Origin: Thermococcus sp.
Lineage (GTDB): Archaea; Methanobacteriota_B; Thermococci; Thermococcales; Thermococcaceae
Direction: 5' to 3'
DNA: 10,624 nt
Assembly: GCA_027001105.1 (NCBI GenBank)
Contig: JALTMZ010000078.1
Span: 8,854-19,477, forward strand
Below are positions 1 through 5,796 of the stretch, in pieces. Under the pieces are notes generated by a model. The model worked only from the letters and a program-made list of their open reading frames with translations, was not told where the DNA came from and did no database searches. The position numbers were made by a program, and so were the translations under genes. Numbering within the stretch: the stretch's first letter is position 1; every line of letters begins with the position of its first letter.

Positions 1-40
1 CATCCCCATAGCTTAGGAGGTCATCACGATTGACTTTCAT
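1..40 (-). CDS. 5' end of an unidentified gene (partial)
   Basis: The reverse strand has an ATG at 40-38 followed by an open frame to the window edge, reading MKVNRDDLLSYGD. GGTGA at 50-46 lies 5 nt upstream, the same Shine-Dalgarno geometry used by several other genes here. It follows the 222-aa gene on the same strand by 44 nt, so the two may form an operon. Thirteen residues are too few to name a family. Confidence 0.5.
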   Translation of the reverse strand, partial: MKVNRDDLLSYGD

Positions 41-84
41 TATCTTCACCTAAGGAAGAATAGGAAATAAGGTGTAAAAAGCTT

Positions 85-753
85 TTAGTCAAGCATCCCC
101 AAAATTTTGTCAACTTCATTTGCTATCTCAACATCAAACAGGTAAATTGTCGGCAAAAGCCACCAGAGACGGTAGTTATGCATTTTGTCTTCCTCTCCAT
201 AATATTGGAATACAAACCTGCCAAAACCCGTTAAATCTCTGTGAATGTCTCTAACTTCTCTCAAAACACGCCTAACCTTTGGTGGATACTCTTCATAGGG
301 CAAAGGAACACTCTTTGTAAACACATTGTCCTTATAAAAATCCGTCGTTAAACCCACACTGTTGACATGTTTCAAAAGCTGCCTAAACTTCTTTGCTTCC
401 CAGAAGCGCTTGAGAATTATTCGCGGATCTTCTTTTGCCAAGGGAAAAGTTTGCTCTTCTTCCTCGAGCCAGAAAACTAAATAAGGTTGTCCTTTCTCAA
501 CCTCAATTTTGGCTAAAAGTCTTGCATTCTGGGGAATCTCTTGCTGTGTTTCTGTGATGTAGTACTCCTTTCCTTTTATGGTATAGGTTTCCCCCTCTTT
601 TCTCTCCCCGGCTCCTGAAACGAAATAAGCTCTTTCACCTTCTATTGTCCCCAAATGCAAATCATACCCCCATGCTTTTAAATCCTTGAACTTAAATCTC
701 CTTTCTGCTGGCACTACCCCAGAATTCTCAATTATGTAATACCCCTCGAGCAT
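85..753 (-). CDS. Uncharacterised 222-aa protein
   Basis: I do not recognise the family. The protein is soluble-looking and rich in charged and aromatic residues, with no signal peptide or membrane segment. The N-terminal half (about 1-105) looks beta-rich, alternating hydrophobic strands with short charged turns, and ends in an acidic EEEE run. The C-terminal half (about 110-222) looks helical and carries two tryptophans in a row (RLWWLLP) near the end. The open frame reaches a TTG at 765, but I chose ATG 753 because GGTGA (763-759) then lies 5 nt upstream, exactly as in tdk and phr. The gene has its own BRE/TATA at 785-800 and precedes another minus-strand start at 40. No catalytic motif is visible, so I assign no function. 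It is real by length, SD and promoter. Confidence 0.85.
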   Translation of the reverse strand: MLEGYYIIENSGVVPAERRFKFKDLKAWGYDLHLGTIEGERAYFVSGAGERKEGETYTIKGKEYYITETQQEIPQNARLLAKIEVEKGQPYLVFWLEEEEQTFPLAKEDPRIILKRFWEAKKFRQLLKHVNSVGLTTDFYKDNVFTKSVPLPYEEYPPKVRRVLREVRDIHRDLTGFGRFVFQYYGEEDKMHNYRLWWLLPTIYLFDVEIANEVDKILGMLD

Positions 754-784
754 TTTCCTCACCAAAAGTTAATAAAAAGGATGG

Positions 785-800
785 ATATTTAAATCTTTGG
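785..800 (-). promoter_or_regulatory. Promoter of the 222-aa gene
   Basis: Read on the reverse strand, CCAAAG (800-795) is a plausible BRE and ATTTAAATAT (794-785) a TATA box. Transcription would begin near 768, giving a short leader of about 15 nt that still holds the GGTGA. The element starts directly after the D box of the candidate guide RNA at 801-853. Confidence 0.55.
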
Positions 801-853
801 TCAGCACTTAAAATCTTCATCATCCTTTCATCAGCGCTGCGCGGGATCATCAT
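801..853 (-). ncRNA. Candidate box C/D guide RNA overlapping the DUF371 stop
   Basis: The reverse strand shows all four boxes in order: C ATGATGA (853-847), a 12-nt guide TCCCGCGCAGCG (846-835), D' CTGA (834-831), a 7-nt spacer, C' ATGATGA (823-817), a 12-nt guide AGATTTTAAGTG (816-805) and D CTGA (804-801). The 53-nt core, the perfect boxes and the equal guide lengths fit archaeal C/D sRNAs, which direct 2'-O-methylation by fibrillarin-Nop5-L7Ae. By the D+5 rule the modified bases would be the G in CGCTG and the last U in CACUU of the targets. The first half is the last codons of the DUF371 gene, and D' contains that gene's TGA stop. I see no good terminal stem, and I cannot name the rRNA or tRNA targets. 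The GATGATGAT codons (Asp-Asp-Asp) could supply one box by chance, but not the other three. Confidence 0.65.
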
Positions 854-1265
854 CTATGATTAACTCAATAACAGCTTTTTGGTTTGGATTTTTTAACTTT
901 TCAACTATTCTCCTATCAATGTCTTTAGCCGCTTTGTCGGCTTTAACAGCAAGGGTTCGCCCGTCAATGTAGGTACTTTTTCGTATGACCATCGAAACAT
1001 CGTTCTCAAAAGTTAACCGCTCATCTCCTGAGGCAATGATTTCATCGACGAGATCATCAACGATAATTCTGATCCTGATCCTTTTTCCTGATTTAAGAGC
1101 TCGTTTAAATTCGTCGCTTAGATCTCTGAGAGCCTTATCTGCCTTAATGCAGATTATACAATCTCCTCTGGGGGTTAAGAAATCTTCTTTTGTAATCTCT
1201 AAAGTCGATTTATGGGTAGCTTTGATATTCTCATGACCGTAACAGTGAATTATCTCTCTTATCAT
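831..1265 (-). CDS. DUF371 family protein
   Basis: The 144-aa protein resembles the archaeal DUF371 family of unknown function. Visible features are the N-terminal IHCYGHENIKATHKSTLEIT segment, a central GDCIICIKADKA stretch (about residues 34-45), and basic KSGKRIRIRIIVDD strands. DUF371 members are small archaeal proteins, and nothing here shows a catalytic site. The start ATG 1265 has no Shine-Dalgarno and lies about 24 nt from a strong TATA box, so the mRNA is probably leaderless. It is divergent from S17e. The C-terminal codons for DDDPAQR plus the stop coincide with the first half of a candidate box C/D RNA, which may explain this acidic tail. Confidence 0.85.
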   Translation of the reverse strand: MIREIIHCYGHENIKATHKSTLEITKEDFLTPRGDCIICIKADKALRDLSDEFKRALKSGKRIRIRIIVDDLVDEIIASGDERLTFENDVSMVIRKSTYIDGRTLAVKADKAAKDIDRRIVEKLKNPNQKAVIELIIDDDPAQR

Positions 1266-1288
1266 AATCAGAGTAGTGAATTTTGGGA

Positions 1289-1296
1289 TTTATAAA
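1289..1296 (-). promoter_or_regulatory. TATA box of the DUF371 gene
   Basis: The palindromic TTTATAAA lies 23-31 bp upstream of ATG 1265 on the reverse strand. At usual archaeal TATA-to-start spacing, transcription would begin at or within a base or two of the ATG, in line with the missing Shine-Dalgarno. Confidence 0.6.
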
Positions 1297-1330
1297 TCTA
1301 ACATCAAACTGCGGGATATCAGTGCCAGCT

Positions 1331-1353
1331 TTATCTAACAATTAGCGAATCCA
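1331..1353. promoter_or_regulatory. Possible second Phr-like site upstream of S17e
   Basis: TTATCTAAC-N5-GCGAATCCA shares the exact 9-mer TTATCTAAC with the phr operator and keeps the central C-N5-G and the A three bases beyond the G. The outer AAA of the right half-site is absent (CCA). It ends one base before the BRE of the S17e promoter and lies about 35 bp upstream of the DUF371 TATA. It is a partial match only. Confidence 0.25.
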
Positions 1354-1367
1354 CGAAAAGTTTAAAA
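1354..1367 (+). promoter_or_regulatory. Promoter of the S17e gene
   Basis: BRE CGAAAAG (1354-1360) is followed directly by TATA TTTAAAA (1361-1367). Transcription would start near 1388-1392, leaving a leader of about 35 nt that carries GGAGGG (1412-1417). Confidence 0.65.
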
Positions 1368-1423
1368 CAGATTTACTTGATTGAGCTATTGGAAATGATG
1401 TCAAGATTATCGGAGGGATGAAA

Positions 1424-1627
1424 ATGGGGAACATAAGGCAAGGCTTCATTAAGAGGGTTGCGAGGGAGCTTTTGGACAGATATCCAAATGAGTTTACAAC
1501 GGACTTCGAGCATAATAAGAGGAAAGTGCAGGAGCTAACAACAGTACAGAGCAAAACCATAAGAAATAGAATTGCAGGTTATCTAACAAAGCTCGTTAGA
1601 ATGAAGCAGGAAGGAAAGATACTCTAA
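1424..1627 (+). CDS. rps17e: 30S ribosomal protein S17e
   Basis: The 67-aa product [20 protein letters not shown]... is a clear archaeal eS17, a small-subunit ribosomal protein shared with eukaryotes and absent from bacteria. The conserved core includes [20 protein letters not shown], then [13 protein letters not shown], then the basic [19 protein letters not shown] tail. The frame also opens at ATG 1418, but that codon abuts the GGAGGG at 1412-1417. ATG 1424 gives a 6-nt spacing and the MGNIRQ start usual in the family, so I prefer it. Its TAA (1625-1627) overlaps the phr stop on the other strand by 4 bp, so the two transcripts must overlap at their 3' ends. Confidence 0.95.
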   Translation: MGNIRQGFIKRVARELLDRYPNEFTTDFEHNKRKVQELTTVQSKTIRNRIAGYLTKLVRMKQEGKIL

Positions 1628-2238
1628 ACACCGTACAGCTCTTTCTTTATTCTTTTCAGCTCTGCCATAAGCTCAGCTGGTAGGTATTCTTCGAGCTCTT
1701 TGAGGATTTCTTCAAATTCACTTTCGCTCTCCTGAGCTATCCTGCGCATGAGATTTTCTATGTATGCCTCTGCGAGCAGTCTTACCTCTTCAAGTTCTTG
1801 TTTTGCCCGCATATGCTCAGCTATCTTTTCTTCAATGTCTTTTAGAAACTCTGCGAGTTCTTTAATTTTAGTCTCTACGGGTTCCTGAGATTTTATCAGC
1901 TCCTTTGCCTGTTCATATTCAGCCGTTCTCCTTGGAGCTTTCGGCTCATACATTTCTGTTCCGAAAATGTACGGCGTCAGCAGGACTTCAAGTCTAAATC
2001 CTCTTTTAATTGTATAGTACTTTCTTGGTCTGCCACGGGGAATCTTTTCAACCCTTCCTTCAATCAATCCCGCTCTCTCCAAGATCCTTAAGTGTTCTAA
2101 AACAGCTTTTTGTCCCACACCCAGCTCTTGGGAAAGCTCACTAACAAAGTAGGGTCGTTTGGTGAGAAGTAAGAGTATCCTACGCCTTGTCTCATTTCCC
2201 AGCACATCCAGCAGTTTTCCCATCTCATTATTTAACAT
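1624..2238 (-). CDS. phr: Phr-type heat-shock transcriptional repressor
   Basis: The 204-aa protein has an N-terminal winged helix-turn-helix of the ArsR/MarR type (about 6-80): [19 protein letters not shown], the recognition region [18 protein letters not shown], then the wing [12 protein letters not shown] long acidic, helical C-terminal part (about 100-204) probably forms a coiled-coil dimer arm. Sequence and length closely match my memory of Pyrococcus Phr (about 202 aa), which represses hsp20, an AAA+ ATPase gene and its own gene until heat shock. The frame extends to GTG 2253, but GGAGGTGA (2251-2244) overlaps that codon and sits 5 nt before ATG 2238, so I use ATG 2238. An inverted repeat overlaps the predicted transcription start, in line with autoregulation. 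SurR is less likely, because the redox CxxC is absent. Confidence 0.9.
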   Translation of the reverse strand: MLNNEMGKLLDVLGNETRRRILLLLTKRPYFVSELSQELGVGQKAVLEHLRILERAGLIEGRVEKIPRGRPRKYYTIKRGFRLEVLLTPYIFGTEMYEPKAPRRTAEYEQAKELIKSQEPVETKIKELAEFLKDIEEKIAEHMRAKQELEEVRLLAEAYIENLMRRIAQESESEFEEILKELEEYLPAELMAELKRIKKELYGV

Positions 2239-2253
2239 TCTTTTCACCTCCAC

Positions 2254-2276
2254 TTATCTAACTTAATGTTAGAAAA
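2254..2276. promoter_or_regulatory. Phr operator at its own promoter
   Basis: The inverted repeat CTAAC-N5-GTTAG (2258-2272) sits within a larger near-palindrome. On the plus strand it reads TTA-TC-T-AA-C, TTAAT, G-TT-A-GA-AAA. This matches the Phr consensus as I recall it, TTTnnTnnC-N5-GnnAnnAAA, at every fixed position except one in the outer TTT. It overlaps the transcription start predicted from the TATA box, so bound Phr would block RNA polymerase recruitment. Confidence 0.75.
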
Positions 2277-2297
2277 GTTTAAACTTAAGCTTTTCGG
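2277..2297 (-). promoter_or_regulatory. Promoter of phr
   Basis: Read on the reverse strand, BRE CCGAAAA (2297-2291) is followed by GCTTAAGTTTAAAC (2290-2277), which holds the TATA element. Transcription would start around 2260, inside the operator. Confidence 0.6.
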
Positions 2298-2376
2298 TTT
2301 AAACTATCTCAAATGAACCTTAACTCTGGATGAAATTTAAGCAGAGGAATTACAATCGCCTAAAATGATAAAAGGG

Positions 2377-2399
2377 CATGACCAAACCTAAAAGTCATG
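2377..2399 (-). terminator. Possible hairpin at the end of tdk
   Basis: CATGAC (2377-2382) and GTCATG (2394-2399) form a perfect 6-bp inverted repeat with an 11-nt loop, covering the tdk stop codon. Downstream on the reverse strand come CCCTTTTATC and ATTTTAGG. Archaeal termination relies mainly on T-runs, and these are short, so the call is weak. Confidence 0.3.
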
Positions 2400-2973
2400 G
2401 GACCACATGATGCTTCCTGCATCTTGCTTCATAACTTTCCAGCCCGCCAACCAAGATTACAGGGGAATCCCTTGGGGCAGGTTTACCGTTGATTAAGCGC
2501 TGGCTTCTCGTTGCTGGAGCTCCACAGACAGTGCAGATTGCAGTTAGATAAACTATATTGTCAGCTCTAACCAAAAGCTCCTTGGTAACTGGGAAAGGAT
2601 CCCCTTTAAAATCAAGATTAAGCCCAGCAGCAATGACATAAACACCTTCATCCGCCAATTTGTTCAGAGTCTCAACAATTGAGAACGGGAAAAACTGGAC
2701 TTCATCAACACCTATAACTTCAAGCTGTTCCCTTTTTGTTATCTCAGAAATCATCTTGACCCCTTCCTCCGTAGTTGGAATGACATATGCCTCATATCTC
2801 AGCCCGTTATGAGCAACAACCTCGCTTTCACTGTATCTATTATCTATTGACGGCTTAAAGAGCGCTGCCTTTCTTTTTGCGAAAATCTGTCTTTCAATCC
2901 GTTTTATCAGCTCTGTTGTTTTCCCAGCAAACATTGGGCCAGTGATAACTTCCAAAAATCCCTCTGGATGCAT
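2395..2973 (-). CDS. tdk: Thymidine kinase (type II)
   Basis: This 192-aa cytosolic enzyme phosphorylates thymidine to dTMP with ATP in pyrimidine salvage. The P-loop GPMFAGKTT spans residues 12-20. The family DEVQFF motif follows at 90-95, with E91 as the likely catalytic base. The lasso/zinc region has C147 and C150 (CTVC) and C185-x2-H188 as zinc ligands. YEAR near the C-terminus is typical of the thymidine-binding segment. The length is normal for a type II enzyme. The frame extends to GTG 2982, but GGTGA (2983-2979) overlaps that codon and lies 5 nt before ATG 2973, giving the expected MHPEGF start. It is probably monocistronic, with phr downstream under its own promoter. Confidence 0.95.
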   Translation of the reverse strand: MHPEGFLEVITGPMFAGKTTELIKRIERQIFAKRKAALFKPSIDNRYSESEVVAHNGLRYEAYVIPTTEEGVKMISEITKREQLEVIGVDEVQFFPFSIVETLNKLADEGVYVIAAGLNLDFKGDPFPVTKELLVRADNIVYLTAICTVCGAPATRSQRLINGKPAPRDSPVILVGGLESYEARCRKHHVVP

Positions 2974-3080
2974 TAGACTCACCGATGATAAATGAAAAGT
3001 AAGGTGTTAAAACTTCTTTTCCTCAAGAGTTTGACGAATAGGCAACAAACAACGAGGAATGTTGGAGTTTATGTGCAACT

Positions 3081-3088
3081 ATTTATAA
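3081..3088 (-). promoter_or_regulatory. Possible TATA box of tdk
   Basis: TTATAAAT on the reverse strand (3088-3081) is the best TATA in the 150-bp gap between rbcL and tdk. It implies a start near 3057 and a leader of about 85 nt, long for this group, so a weaker element closer to the gene is possible. Confidence 0.35.
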
Positions 3089-3103
3089 TCCCCTAAACAT
3101 TAT

Positions 3104-3120
3104 AATTTAAGAAAAAGGAA
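3104..3120 (-). terminator. T-rich terminator after rbcL
   Basis: Read on the reverse strand, the six bases after the rbcL stop are followed by TTCCTTTTTCTTAAATTATA, a pyrimidine/T-rich run of the kind that stops archaeal RNA polymerase without a hairpin. Confidence 0.45.
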
Positions 3121-3126
3121 GAAACA

Positions 3127-4461
3127 TCAAACTGGAGTCACATGACCCCATTTTTCCAGAGCTCTTGCAAGCTCCTTGTGAGTCTTTGCATACTCATCAA
3201 GCGGAATTCCCTGCATGTAAGCATCGATTGCCTGCCTGATTGCCCTTGCTCCAGCTGCAGGCCCATCTGGATGTCCGAGGGTTCCACCGCCGAGCTGGAT
3301 AACTATGTCTGTTCCCAATGCATCAAAAACTATTGGGAGGTTACCCGGATGGAGGCCACCGGAACTGGTCGGGAATCCGGGCTTGATGTGATAGAACTTC
3401 TGCTCAAGGTGGAAAACATCGTTTTCCTCTGGCTTGTAGTGCTTTTCTCTAAATATCCTTGCGTTCTGAATGACGCTCCATTTGTCTCCTTCAAGCTTTC
3501 CTGCACCAGCTGTTCCAACGTGGAGCTGGTCAATACCAATGAGCCTGTAGAGCTTAGCTAAGACAAACATTGAGATACCATGGTAGGGGTTCCTGGTGAA
3601 TGCCGCATGCATAGCCCTGTGGCCGTGTATCGCTAAGCCGTAGTCAGCTGCTAAGTCGCGGATGTACTGGAGTGCACCCCAACCAGTTATGACAACGTCG
3701 ACCATCGCATGTTTAAGACCAAGATCCGCTAAGATTTCAAGCCTCTTTTCCATCTCAGGCAGGTTGGCTGTTATATTAGCGAACCAAGTTTTCTTCTCAC
3801 CAGTTTCTTTCTCGACTTTTTCGATAATCTTAGCGATTATTTCAGCCCTTTCCTCGAAGCGGTTGTACCAGGGACTGGTAAGGTTCTCGTCATCCTTCAT
3901 GTAGTCGGCACCGTTCATAAGAAGCTCTGTTGCAAGTTTCTCGAACTCCTCAGGGGAGTATCCAACCTTTGGTTTCGGAACGACACCATAGATAGGTCTG
4001 TCTTTGATTTCAAGCATCTTCCTGACGCCCTCGATACCAAAGGCTGGCCCATCAAATTCCCTGATGAGCTTTTCCGGGAGGTAGAGATCTTCAAGGCGAA
4101 GGGCTTTAGCACGTTTCATCCCAAAGACGTTTCCTGCTATACTTGCGAGCAATCCGGGAAGGTTGGCTTCCTCAAAGGCATGGAATGGATAAGCAATTTT
4201 GACTATCCAACTTCCATCCCCCATGTCATGGAAATCAAAAGCCTTGGCTGAAAGATCAGCCCAGCGTTCCTGCTCATACCATGGATAAAGAGTCGTCCAT
4301 GTACCAGTTGAACTCTCAGCAGCAACTCCACCAGCTACAGCTTCTATGGGATATCCCTCTGCTGGAGTTATGCGGAAAACAGCTATGATGTCCCTCTTCT
4401 TATTTGGCTCATAGCCCTTATCTACATAGTAGTCATATATTTTGTCAAACTTCTCGGGCAT
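3127..4461 (-). CDS. rbcL: Form III ribulose-bisphosphate carboxylase (archaeal RuBisCO)
   Basis: The 444-aa enzyme matches archaeal form III RuBisCO, which carboxylates ribulose-1,5-bisphosphate to two 3-phosphoglycerates. In Thermococcales it works in the AMP pathway, fed by AMP phosphorylase and ribose-1,5-bisphosphate isomerase, rather than in a Calvin cycle. Catalytic residues are in place: K163 in VPKPKVG, and GADYMKDDEN with the carbamylated K189 and metal ligands D191 and E192. HGHRAMH, the loop-6 HVGTAGAGKLEG, the phosphate-binding SSGGLHPG and the QLGGGTLGHPDG glycines are also present. The frame extends to ATG 4476, but the G-rich GGGGAG after it acts as Shine-Dalgarno for ATG 4461, giving MPEKFD and the 444-aa length I recall for the T. 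kodakarensis enzyme. The two partner enzymes are not in this window. Confidence 0.97.
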   Translation of the reverse strand: MPEKFDKIYDYYVDKGYEPNKKRDIIAVFRITPAEGYPIEAVAGGVAAESSTGTWTTLYPWYEQERWADLSAKAFDFHDMGDGSWIVKIAYPFHAFEEANLPGLLASIAGNVFGMKRAKALRLEDLYLPEKLIREFDGPAFGIEGVRKMLEIKDRPIYGVVPKPKVGYSPEEFEKLATELLMNGADYMKDDENLTSPWYNRFEERAEIIAKIIEKVEKETGEKKTWFANITANLPEMEKRLEILADLGLKHAMVDVVITGWGALQYIRDLAADYGLAIHGHRAMHAAFTRNPYHGISMFVLAKLYRLIGIDQLHVGTAGAGKLEGDKWSVIQNARIFREKHYKPEENDVFHLEQKFYHIKPGFPTSSGGLHPGNLPIVFDALGTDIVIQLGGGTLGHPDGPAAGARAIRQAIDAYMQGIPLDEYAKTHKELARALEKWGHVTPV

Positions 4462-4508
4462 CTTAACTCCCCCCATTTTTGAGGTAATAATAGGATTGGC
4501 TCGAGAGG

Positions 4509-4516
4509 TATATAAA
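4509..4516 (-). promoter_or_regulatory. TATA box of rbcL
   Basis: TTTATATA on the reverse strand (4516-4509) is a consensus Thermococcales TATA box about 48 bp upstream of ATG 4461. It implies a start near 4486 and a leader of about 25 nt. Confidence 0.7.
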
Positions 4517-4901
4517 CGTTATTGATCAAAAATGTGACAAAATTAAACGGTATAATTAACATAATACGGAGGATCTCCTAACTGCAGGTTCTGCTGGACT
4601 CCAATGATACTAAAAGACTTAACACTATGAGAAGGCAGATTTTAATTTAAAATCGGTAGATCTCTTCTGTATGCTCAAAACCACTACATTTAAGAATAAA
4701 AGTTTTAAAAATAACGATGATACCGTTACAAAAACATGCCCAATTAGGGGAGTATCCATCACAAGAAAAGCATTTTGACCAATATCAATATAATGCACAA
4801 AGCCTAAAAATTCGCAACTTTGTTCTATCTGCAGCAGTTTGCCTTAACTCTCAATAATTATAAGGATGATAAGCGTATAATCAGAGGAAAACGGCGTTTT
4901 T
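4517..4901. other. Long spacer between rbcL and histone promoters
   Basis: This gap of about 385 bp is large for a compact genome. I find no convincing gene in it. It contains a perfect inverted repeat with 8-bp arms and a 1-nt centre (4638-4654, GATTTTAA-T-TTAAAATC) and a short GGAG-N3-CTCC hairpin (4569-4579). A 35-codon open frame (4671-4778) has no Shine-Dalgarno and no recognisable product. No tRNA, C/D boxes or repeat array is seen. Confidence 0.5.
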
Positions 4902-4917
4902 CCGAAAGGTTTATATA
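4902..4917 (+). promoter_or_regulatory. Strong histone-gene promoter
   Basis: BRE CCGAAAGG (4902-4909) is followed directly by TATA TTTATATA (4910-4917), close to the archaeal consensus. The start is expected near 4940, leaving a leader of about 38 nt with AAGGAGGT (4964-4971). Confidence 0.8.
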
Positions 4918-4978
4918 GGACTTCTTTCAAAGAATAAAATGCAAATATTAGTAAAACAACTTTAAGGAGGTAGGGGAA

Positions 4979-5182
4979 ATGGCTGAGTTACCAATTGCCC
5001 CAGTTGATAGATTGATTAGAAAGGCAGGTGCACAGAGAGTCAGCGAGGAGGCAGCCAAGCTCTTAGCCGAGCACCTCGAGGAGAAGGCTGTTGAGATTGC
5101 AAAGAAGGCTGTTGACCTCGCAAAGCACGCCGGCAGAAAGACAGTTAAGGCCGAGGACATTAAGCTCGCCATTAAGAGCTGA
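4979..5182 (+). CDS. htkB: Archaeal histone (HTkB-like)
   Basis: The 67-aa protein is a minimal histone fold without tails: [21 protein letters not shown] (helix 1 and loop 1), the long central helix about 21-48 ([20 protein letters not shown]...), then [17 protein letters not shown]. It wraps DNA as dimers that stack into extended hypernucleosomes. R19, T54 and K56 fall at the usual DNA-contacting positions. Strong expression is suggested by a consensus BRE/TATA and AAGGAGGT 7 nt before the ATG. The sequence recalls T. kodakarensis HTkB more than HTkA, but that paralogue choice is from memory. It is monocistronic, divergent from rbcL and convergent with the phosphodiesterase gene. Confidence 0.96.
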   Translation: MAELPIAPVDRLIRKAGAQRVSEEAAKLLAEHLEEKAVEIAKKAVDLAKHAGRKTVKAEDIKLAIKS

Positions 5183-5187
5183 AGCTC

Positions 5188-5219
5188 TTTCGTTTTTGGC
5201 TTTTCTAATTTTTGCTTTT
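5188..5219 (+). terminator. T-run terminator of the histone gene
   Basis: Directly after the histone stop come four spaced T-runs (TTTTT, TTTT, TTTTT, TTTT) separated by 3-4 bases, a typical factor-independent archaeal terminator. The reverse strand here is A-rich, so it should not stop the incoming phosphodiesterase transcript. Confidence 0.7.
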
Positions 5220-5738
5220 CTATGGATACTGCCATTGGGTTTTCCAAGGCTTGAAGATATTGAAATGGAGATTTCTGTCTTTGATCTCCGCAATTACAAA
5301 AGTCGGATCACTCCTCCTTGGCACCGTTGGAGAGCCGGGGTTTAAGAGAGCTATCTTTTTTCCCATGAATTCATAGACGTCATAGAAGAACCTGTGAGTA
5401 TGTCCAAAGATCAAAATGTTAACCTCCATGTCAAGGGCTTTATACTTAAGCGTCTGGGTATCCAGGGAAAGAAACTGATGTCCATGAGTAATTCCAATTT
5501 TGAGTTCTTCCACTTCTAAGATTCTTTCTTCAGGAAAAATTGGCTCATCTAAGTTTCCTCTAACAGCAACAACAGGAGCAACATTCTCCAAAACCTCTTT
5601 AACGCTTGGAGATGTTAAATCTCCAGCATGAATAATAAGCTCCACATTCTCCTCTTGAAATTTTTCAAAAATTAGATTTGGGAGATGGGAGGTTTTGTCC
5701 GGATAATGAGTATCACTTAAAATACCAATCCGAACCAT
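5220..5738 (-). CDS. YfcE/MJ0936-type metallophosphodiesterase
   Basis: The 172-aa protein has every metal-binding motif of the small calcineurin-like phosphoesterases: D9-x-H11 (SDTHYPD), G39-D40, G61-N62 with D64 (GNLDEP), H85-G86-H87 (THGHQF) and G112-H113-T-H115 (FGHTH). Family members hydrolyse phosphodiester bonds with two Mn or Ni ions. The natural substrate is unknown, and 2',3'-cyclic or model diesters are typical in vitro. It is the last gene of the gar1-tfb unit, 58 nt after tfb, and the gap is filled by a candidate C/D RNA whose D box and 3' stem overlap this ATG. The Shine-Dalgarno GAGAGGGGA (5755-5747) is offset about 8 nt. Confidence 0.92.
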   Translation of the reverse strand: MVRIGILSDTHYPDKTSHLPNLIFEKFQEENVELIIHAGDLTSPSVKEVLENVAPVVAVRGNLDEPIFPEERILEVEELKIGITHGHQFLSLDTQTLKYKALDMEVNILIFGHTHRFFYDVYEFMGKKIALLNPGSPTVPRRSDPTFVIAEIKDRNLHFNIFKPWKTQWQYP

Positions 5739-5794
5739 CGGCGAGGTCCCCTCTCATCATCAATCAGCGACGGGTTTGAATCCTCATCTGGTTC
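5732..5794 (-). ncRNA. Candidate box C/D guide RNA between tfb and the phosphodiesterase
   Basis: On the reverse strand: 5' stem GAACCA (5794-5789), C-like ATGAGGA (5787-5781), a 13-nt guide TTCAAACCCGTCG (5780-5768), D' CTGA (5767-5764), a 3-nt spacer, C' ATGATGA (5760-5754), a 12-nt guide GAGGGGACCTCG (5753-5742), D-like CCGA (5741-5738) and 3' stem TGGTTC (5737-5732). The two stem halves are perfect 6-bp complements, just where a C/D RNA closes its terminal kink-turn. The inner D'/C' pair is perfect. C and D each carry one mismatch, the main weakness. The RNA fills the intergenic gap and extends into the next ATG, so maturation from the tfb mRNA would remove the phosphodiesterase start. 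Targets are not identified. Confidence 0.6.
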
Positions 5795-5796
5795 TG

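Noticed and set aside
21..27. C-box-like GTGATGA on the reverse strand near the window start
   Set aside because: No CTGA follows at guide distance within the visible sequence, and it lies within the partial coding start.
3142..4112. Open frames of 65-139 codons on both strands inside rbcL
   Set aside because: They lie wholly within the well-supported RuBisCO gene, lack SD sequences and show no domain. They are shadows of its codon bias.
4671..4778. 35-codon open frame in the rbcL-histone spacer
   Set aside because: No Shine-Dalgarno, no recognisable product, and composition like the surrounding A/T-rich spacer.
5063..5345. Open frames overlapping the histone and phosphodiesterase genes
   Set aside because: Both underlying genes are certain, and the extra frames have low-complexity products and no start signals.
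5768..5790. tRNA-like T-arm (GGGTTTGAATCC) on the plus strand
   Set aside because: The flanking bases form only about three pairs, and no acceptor, D or anticodon arm precedes it. The region is better explained as a C/D RNA on the other strand.
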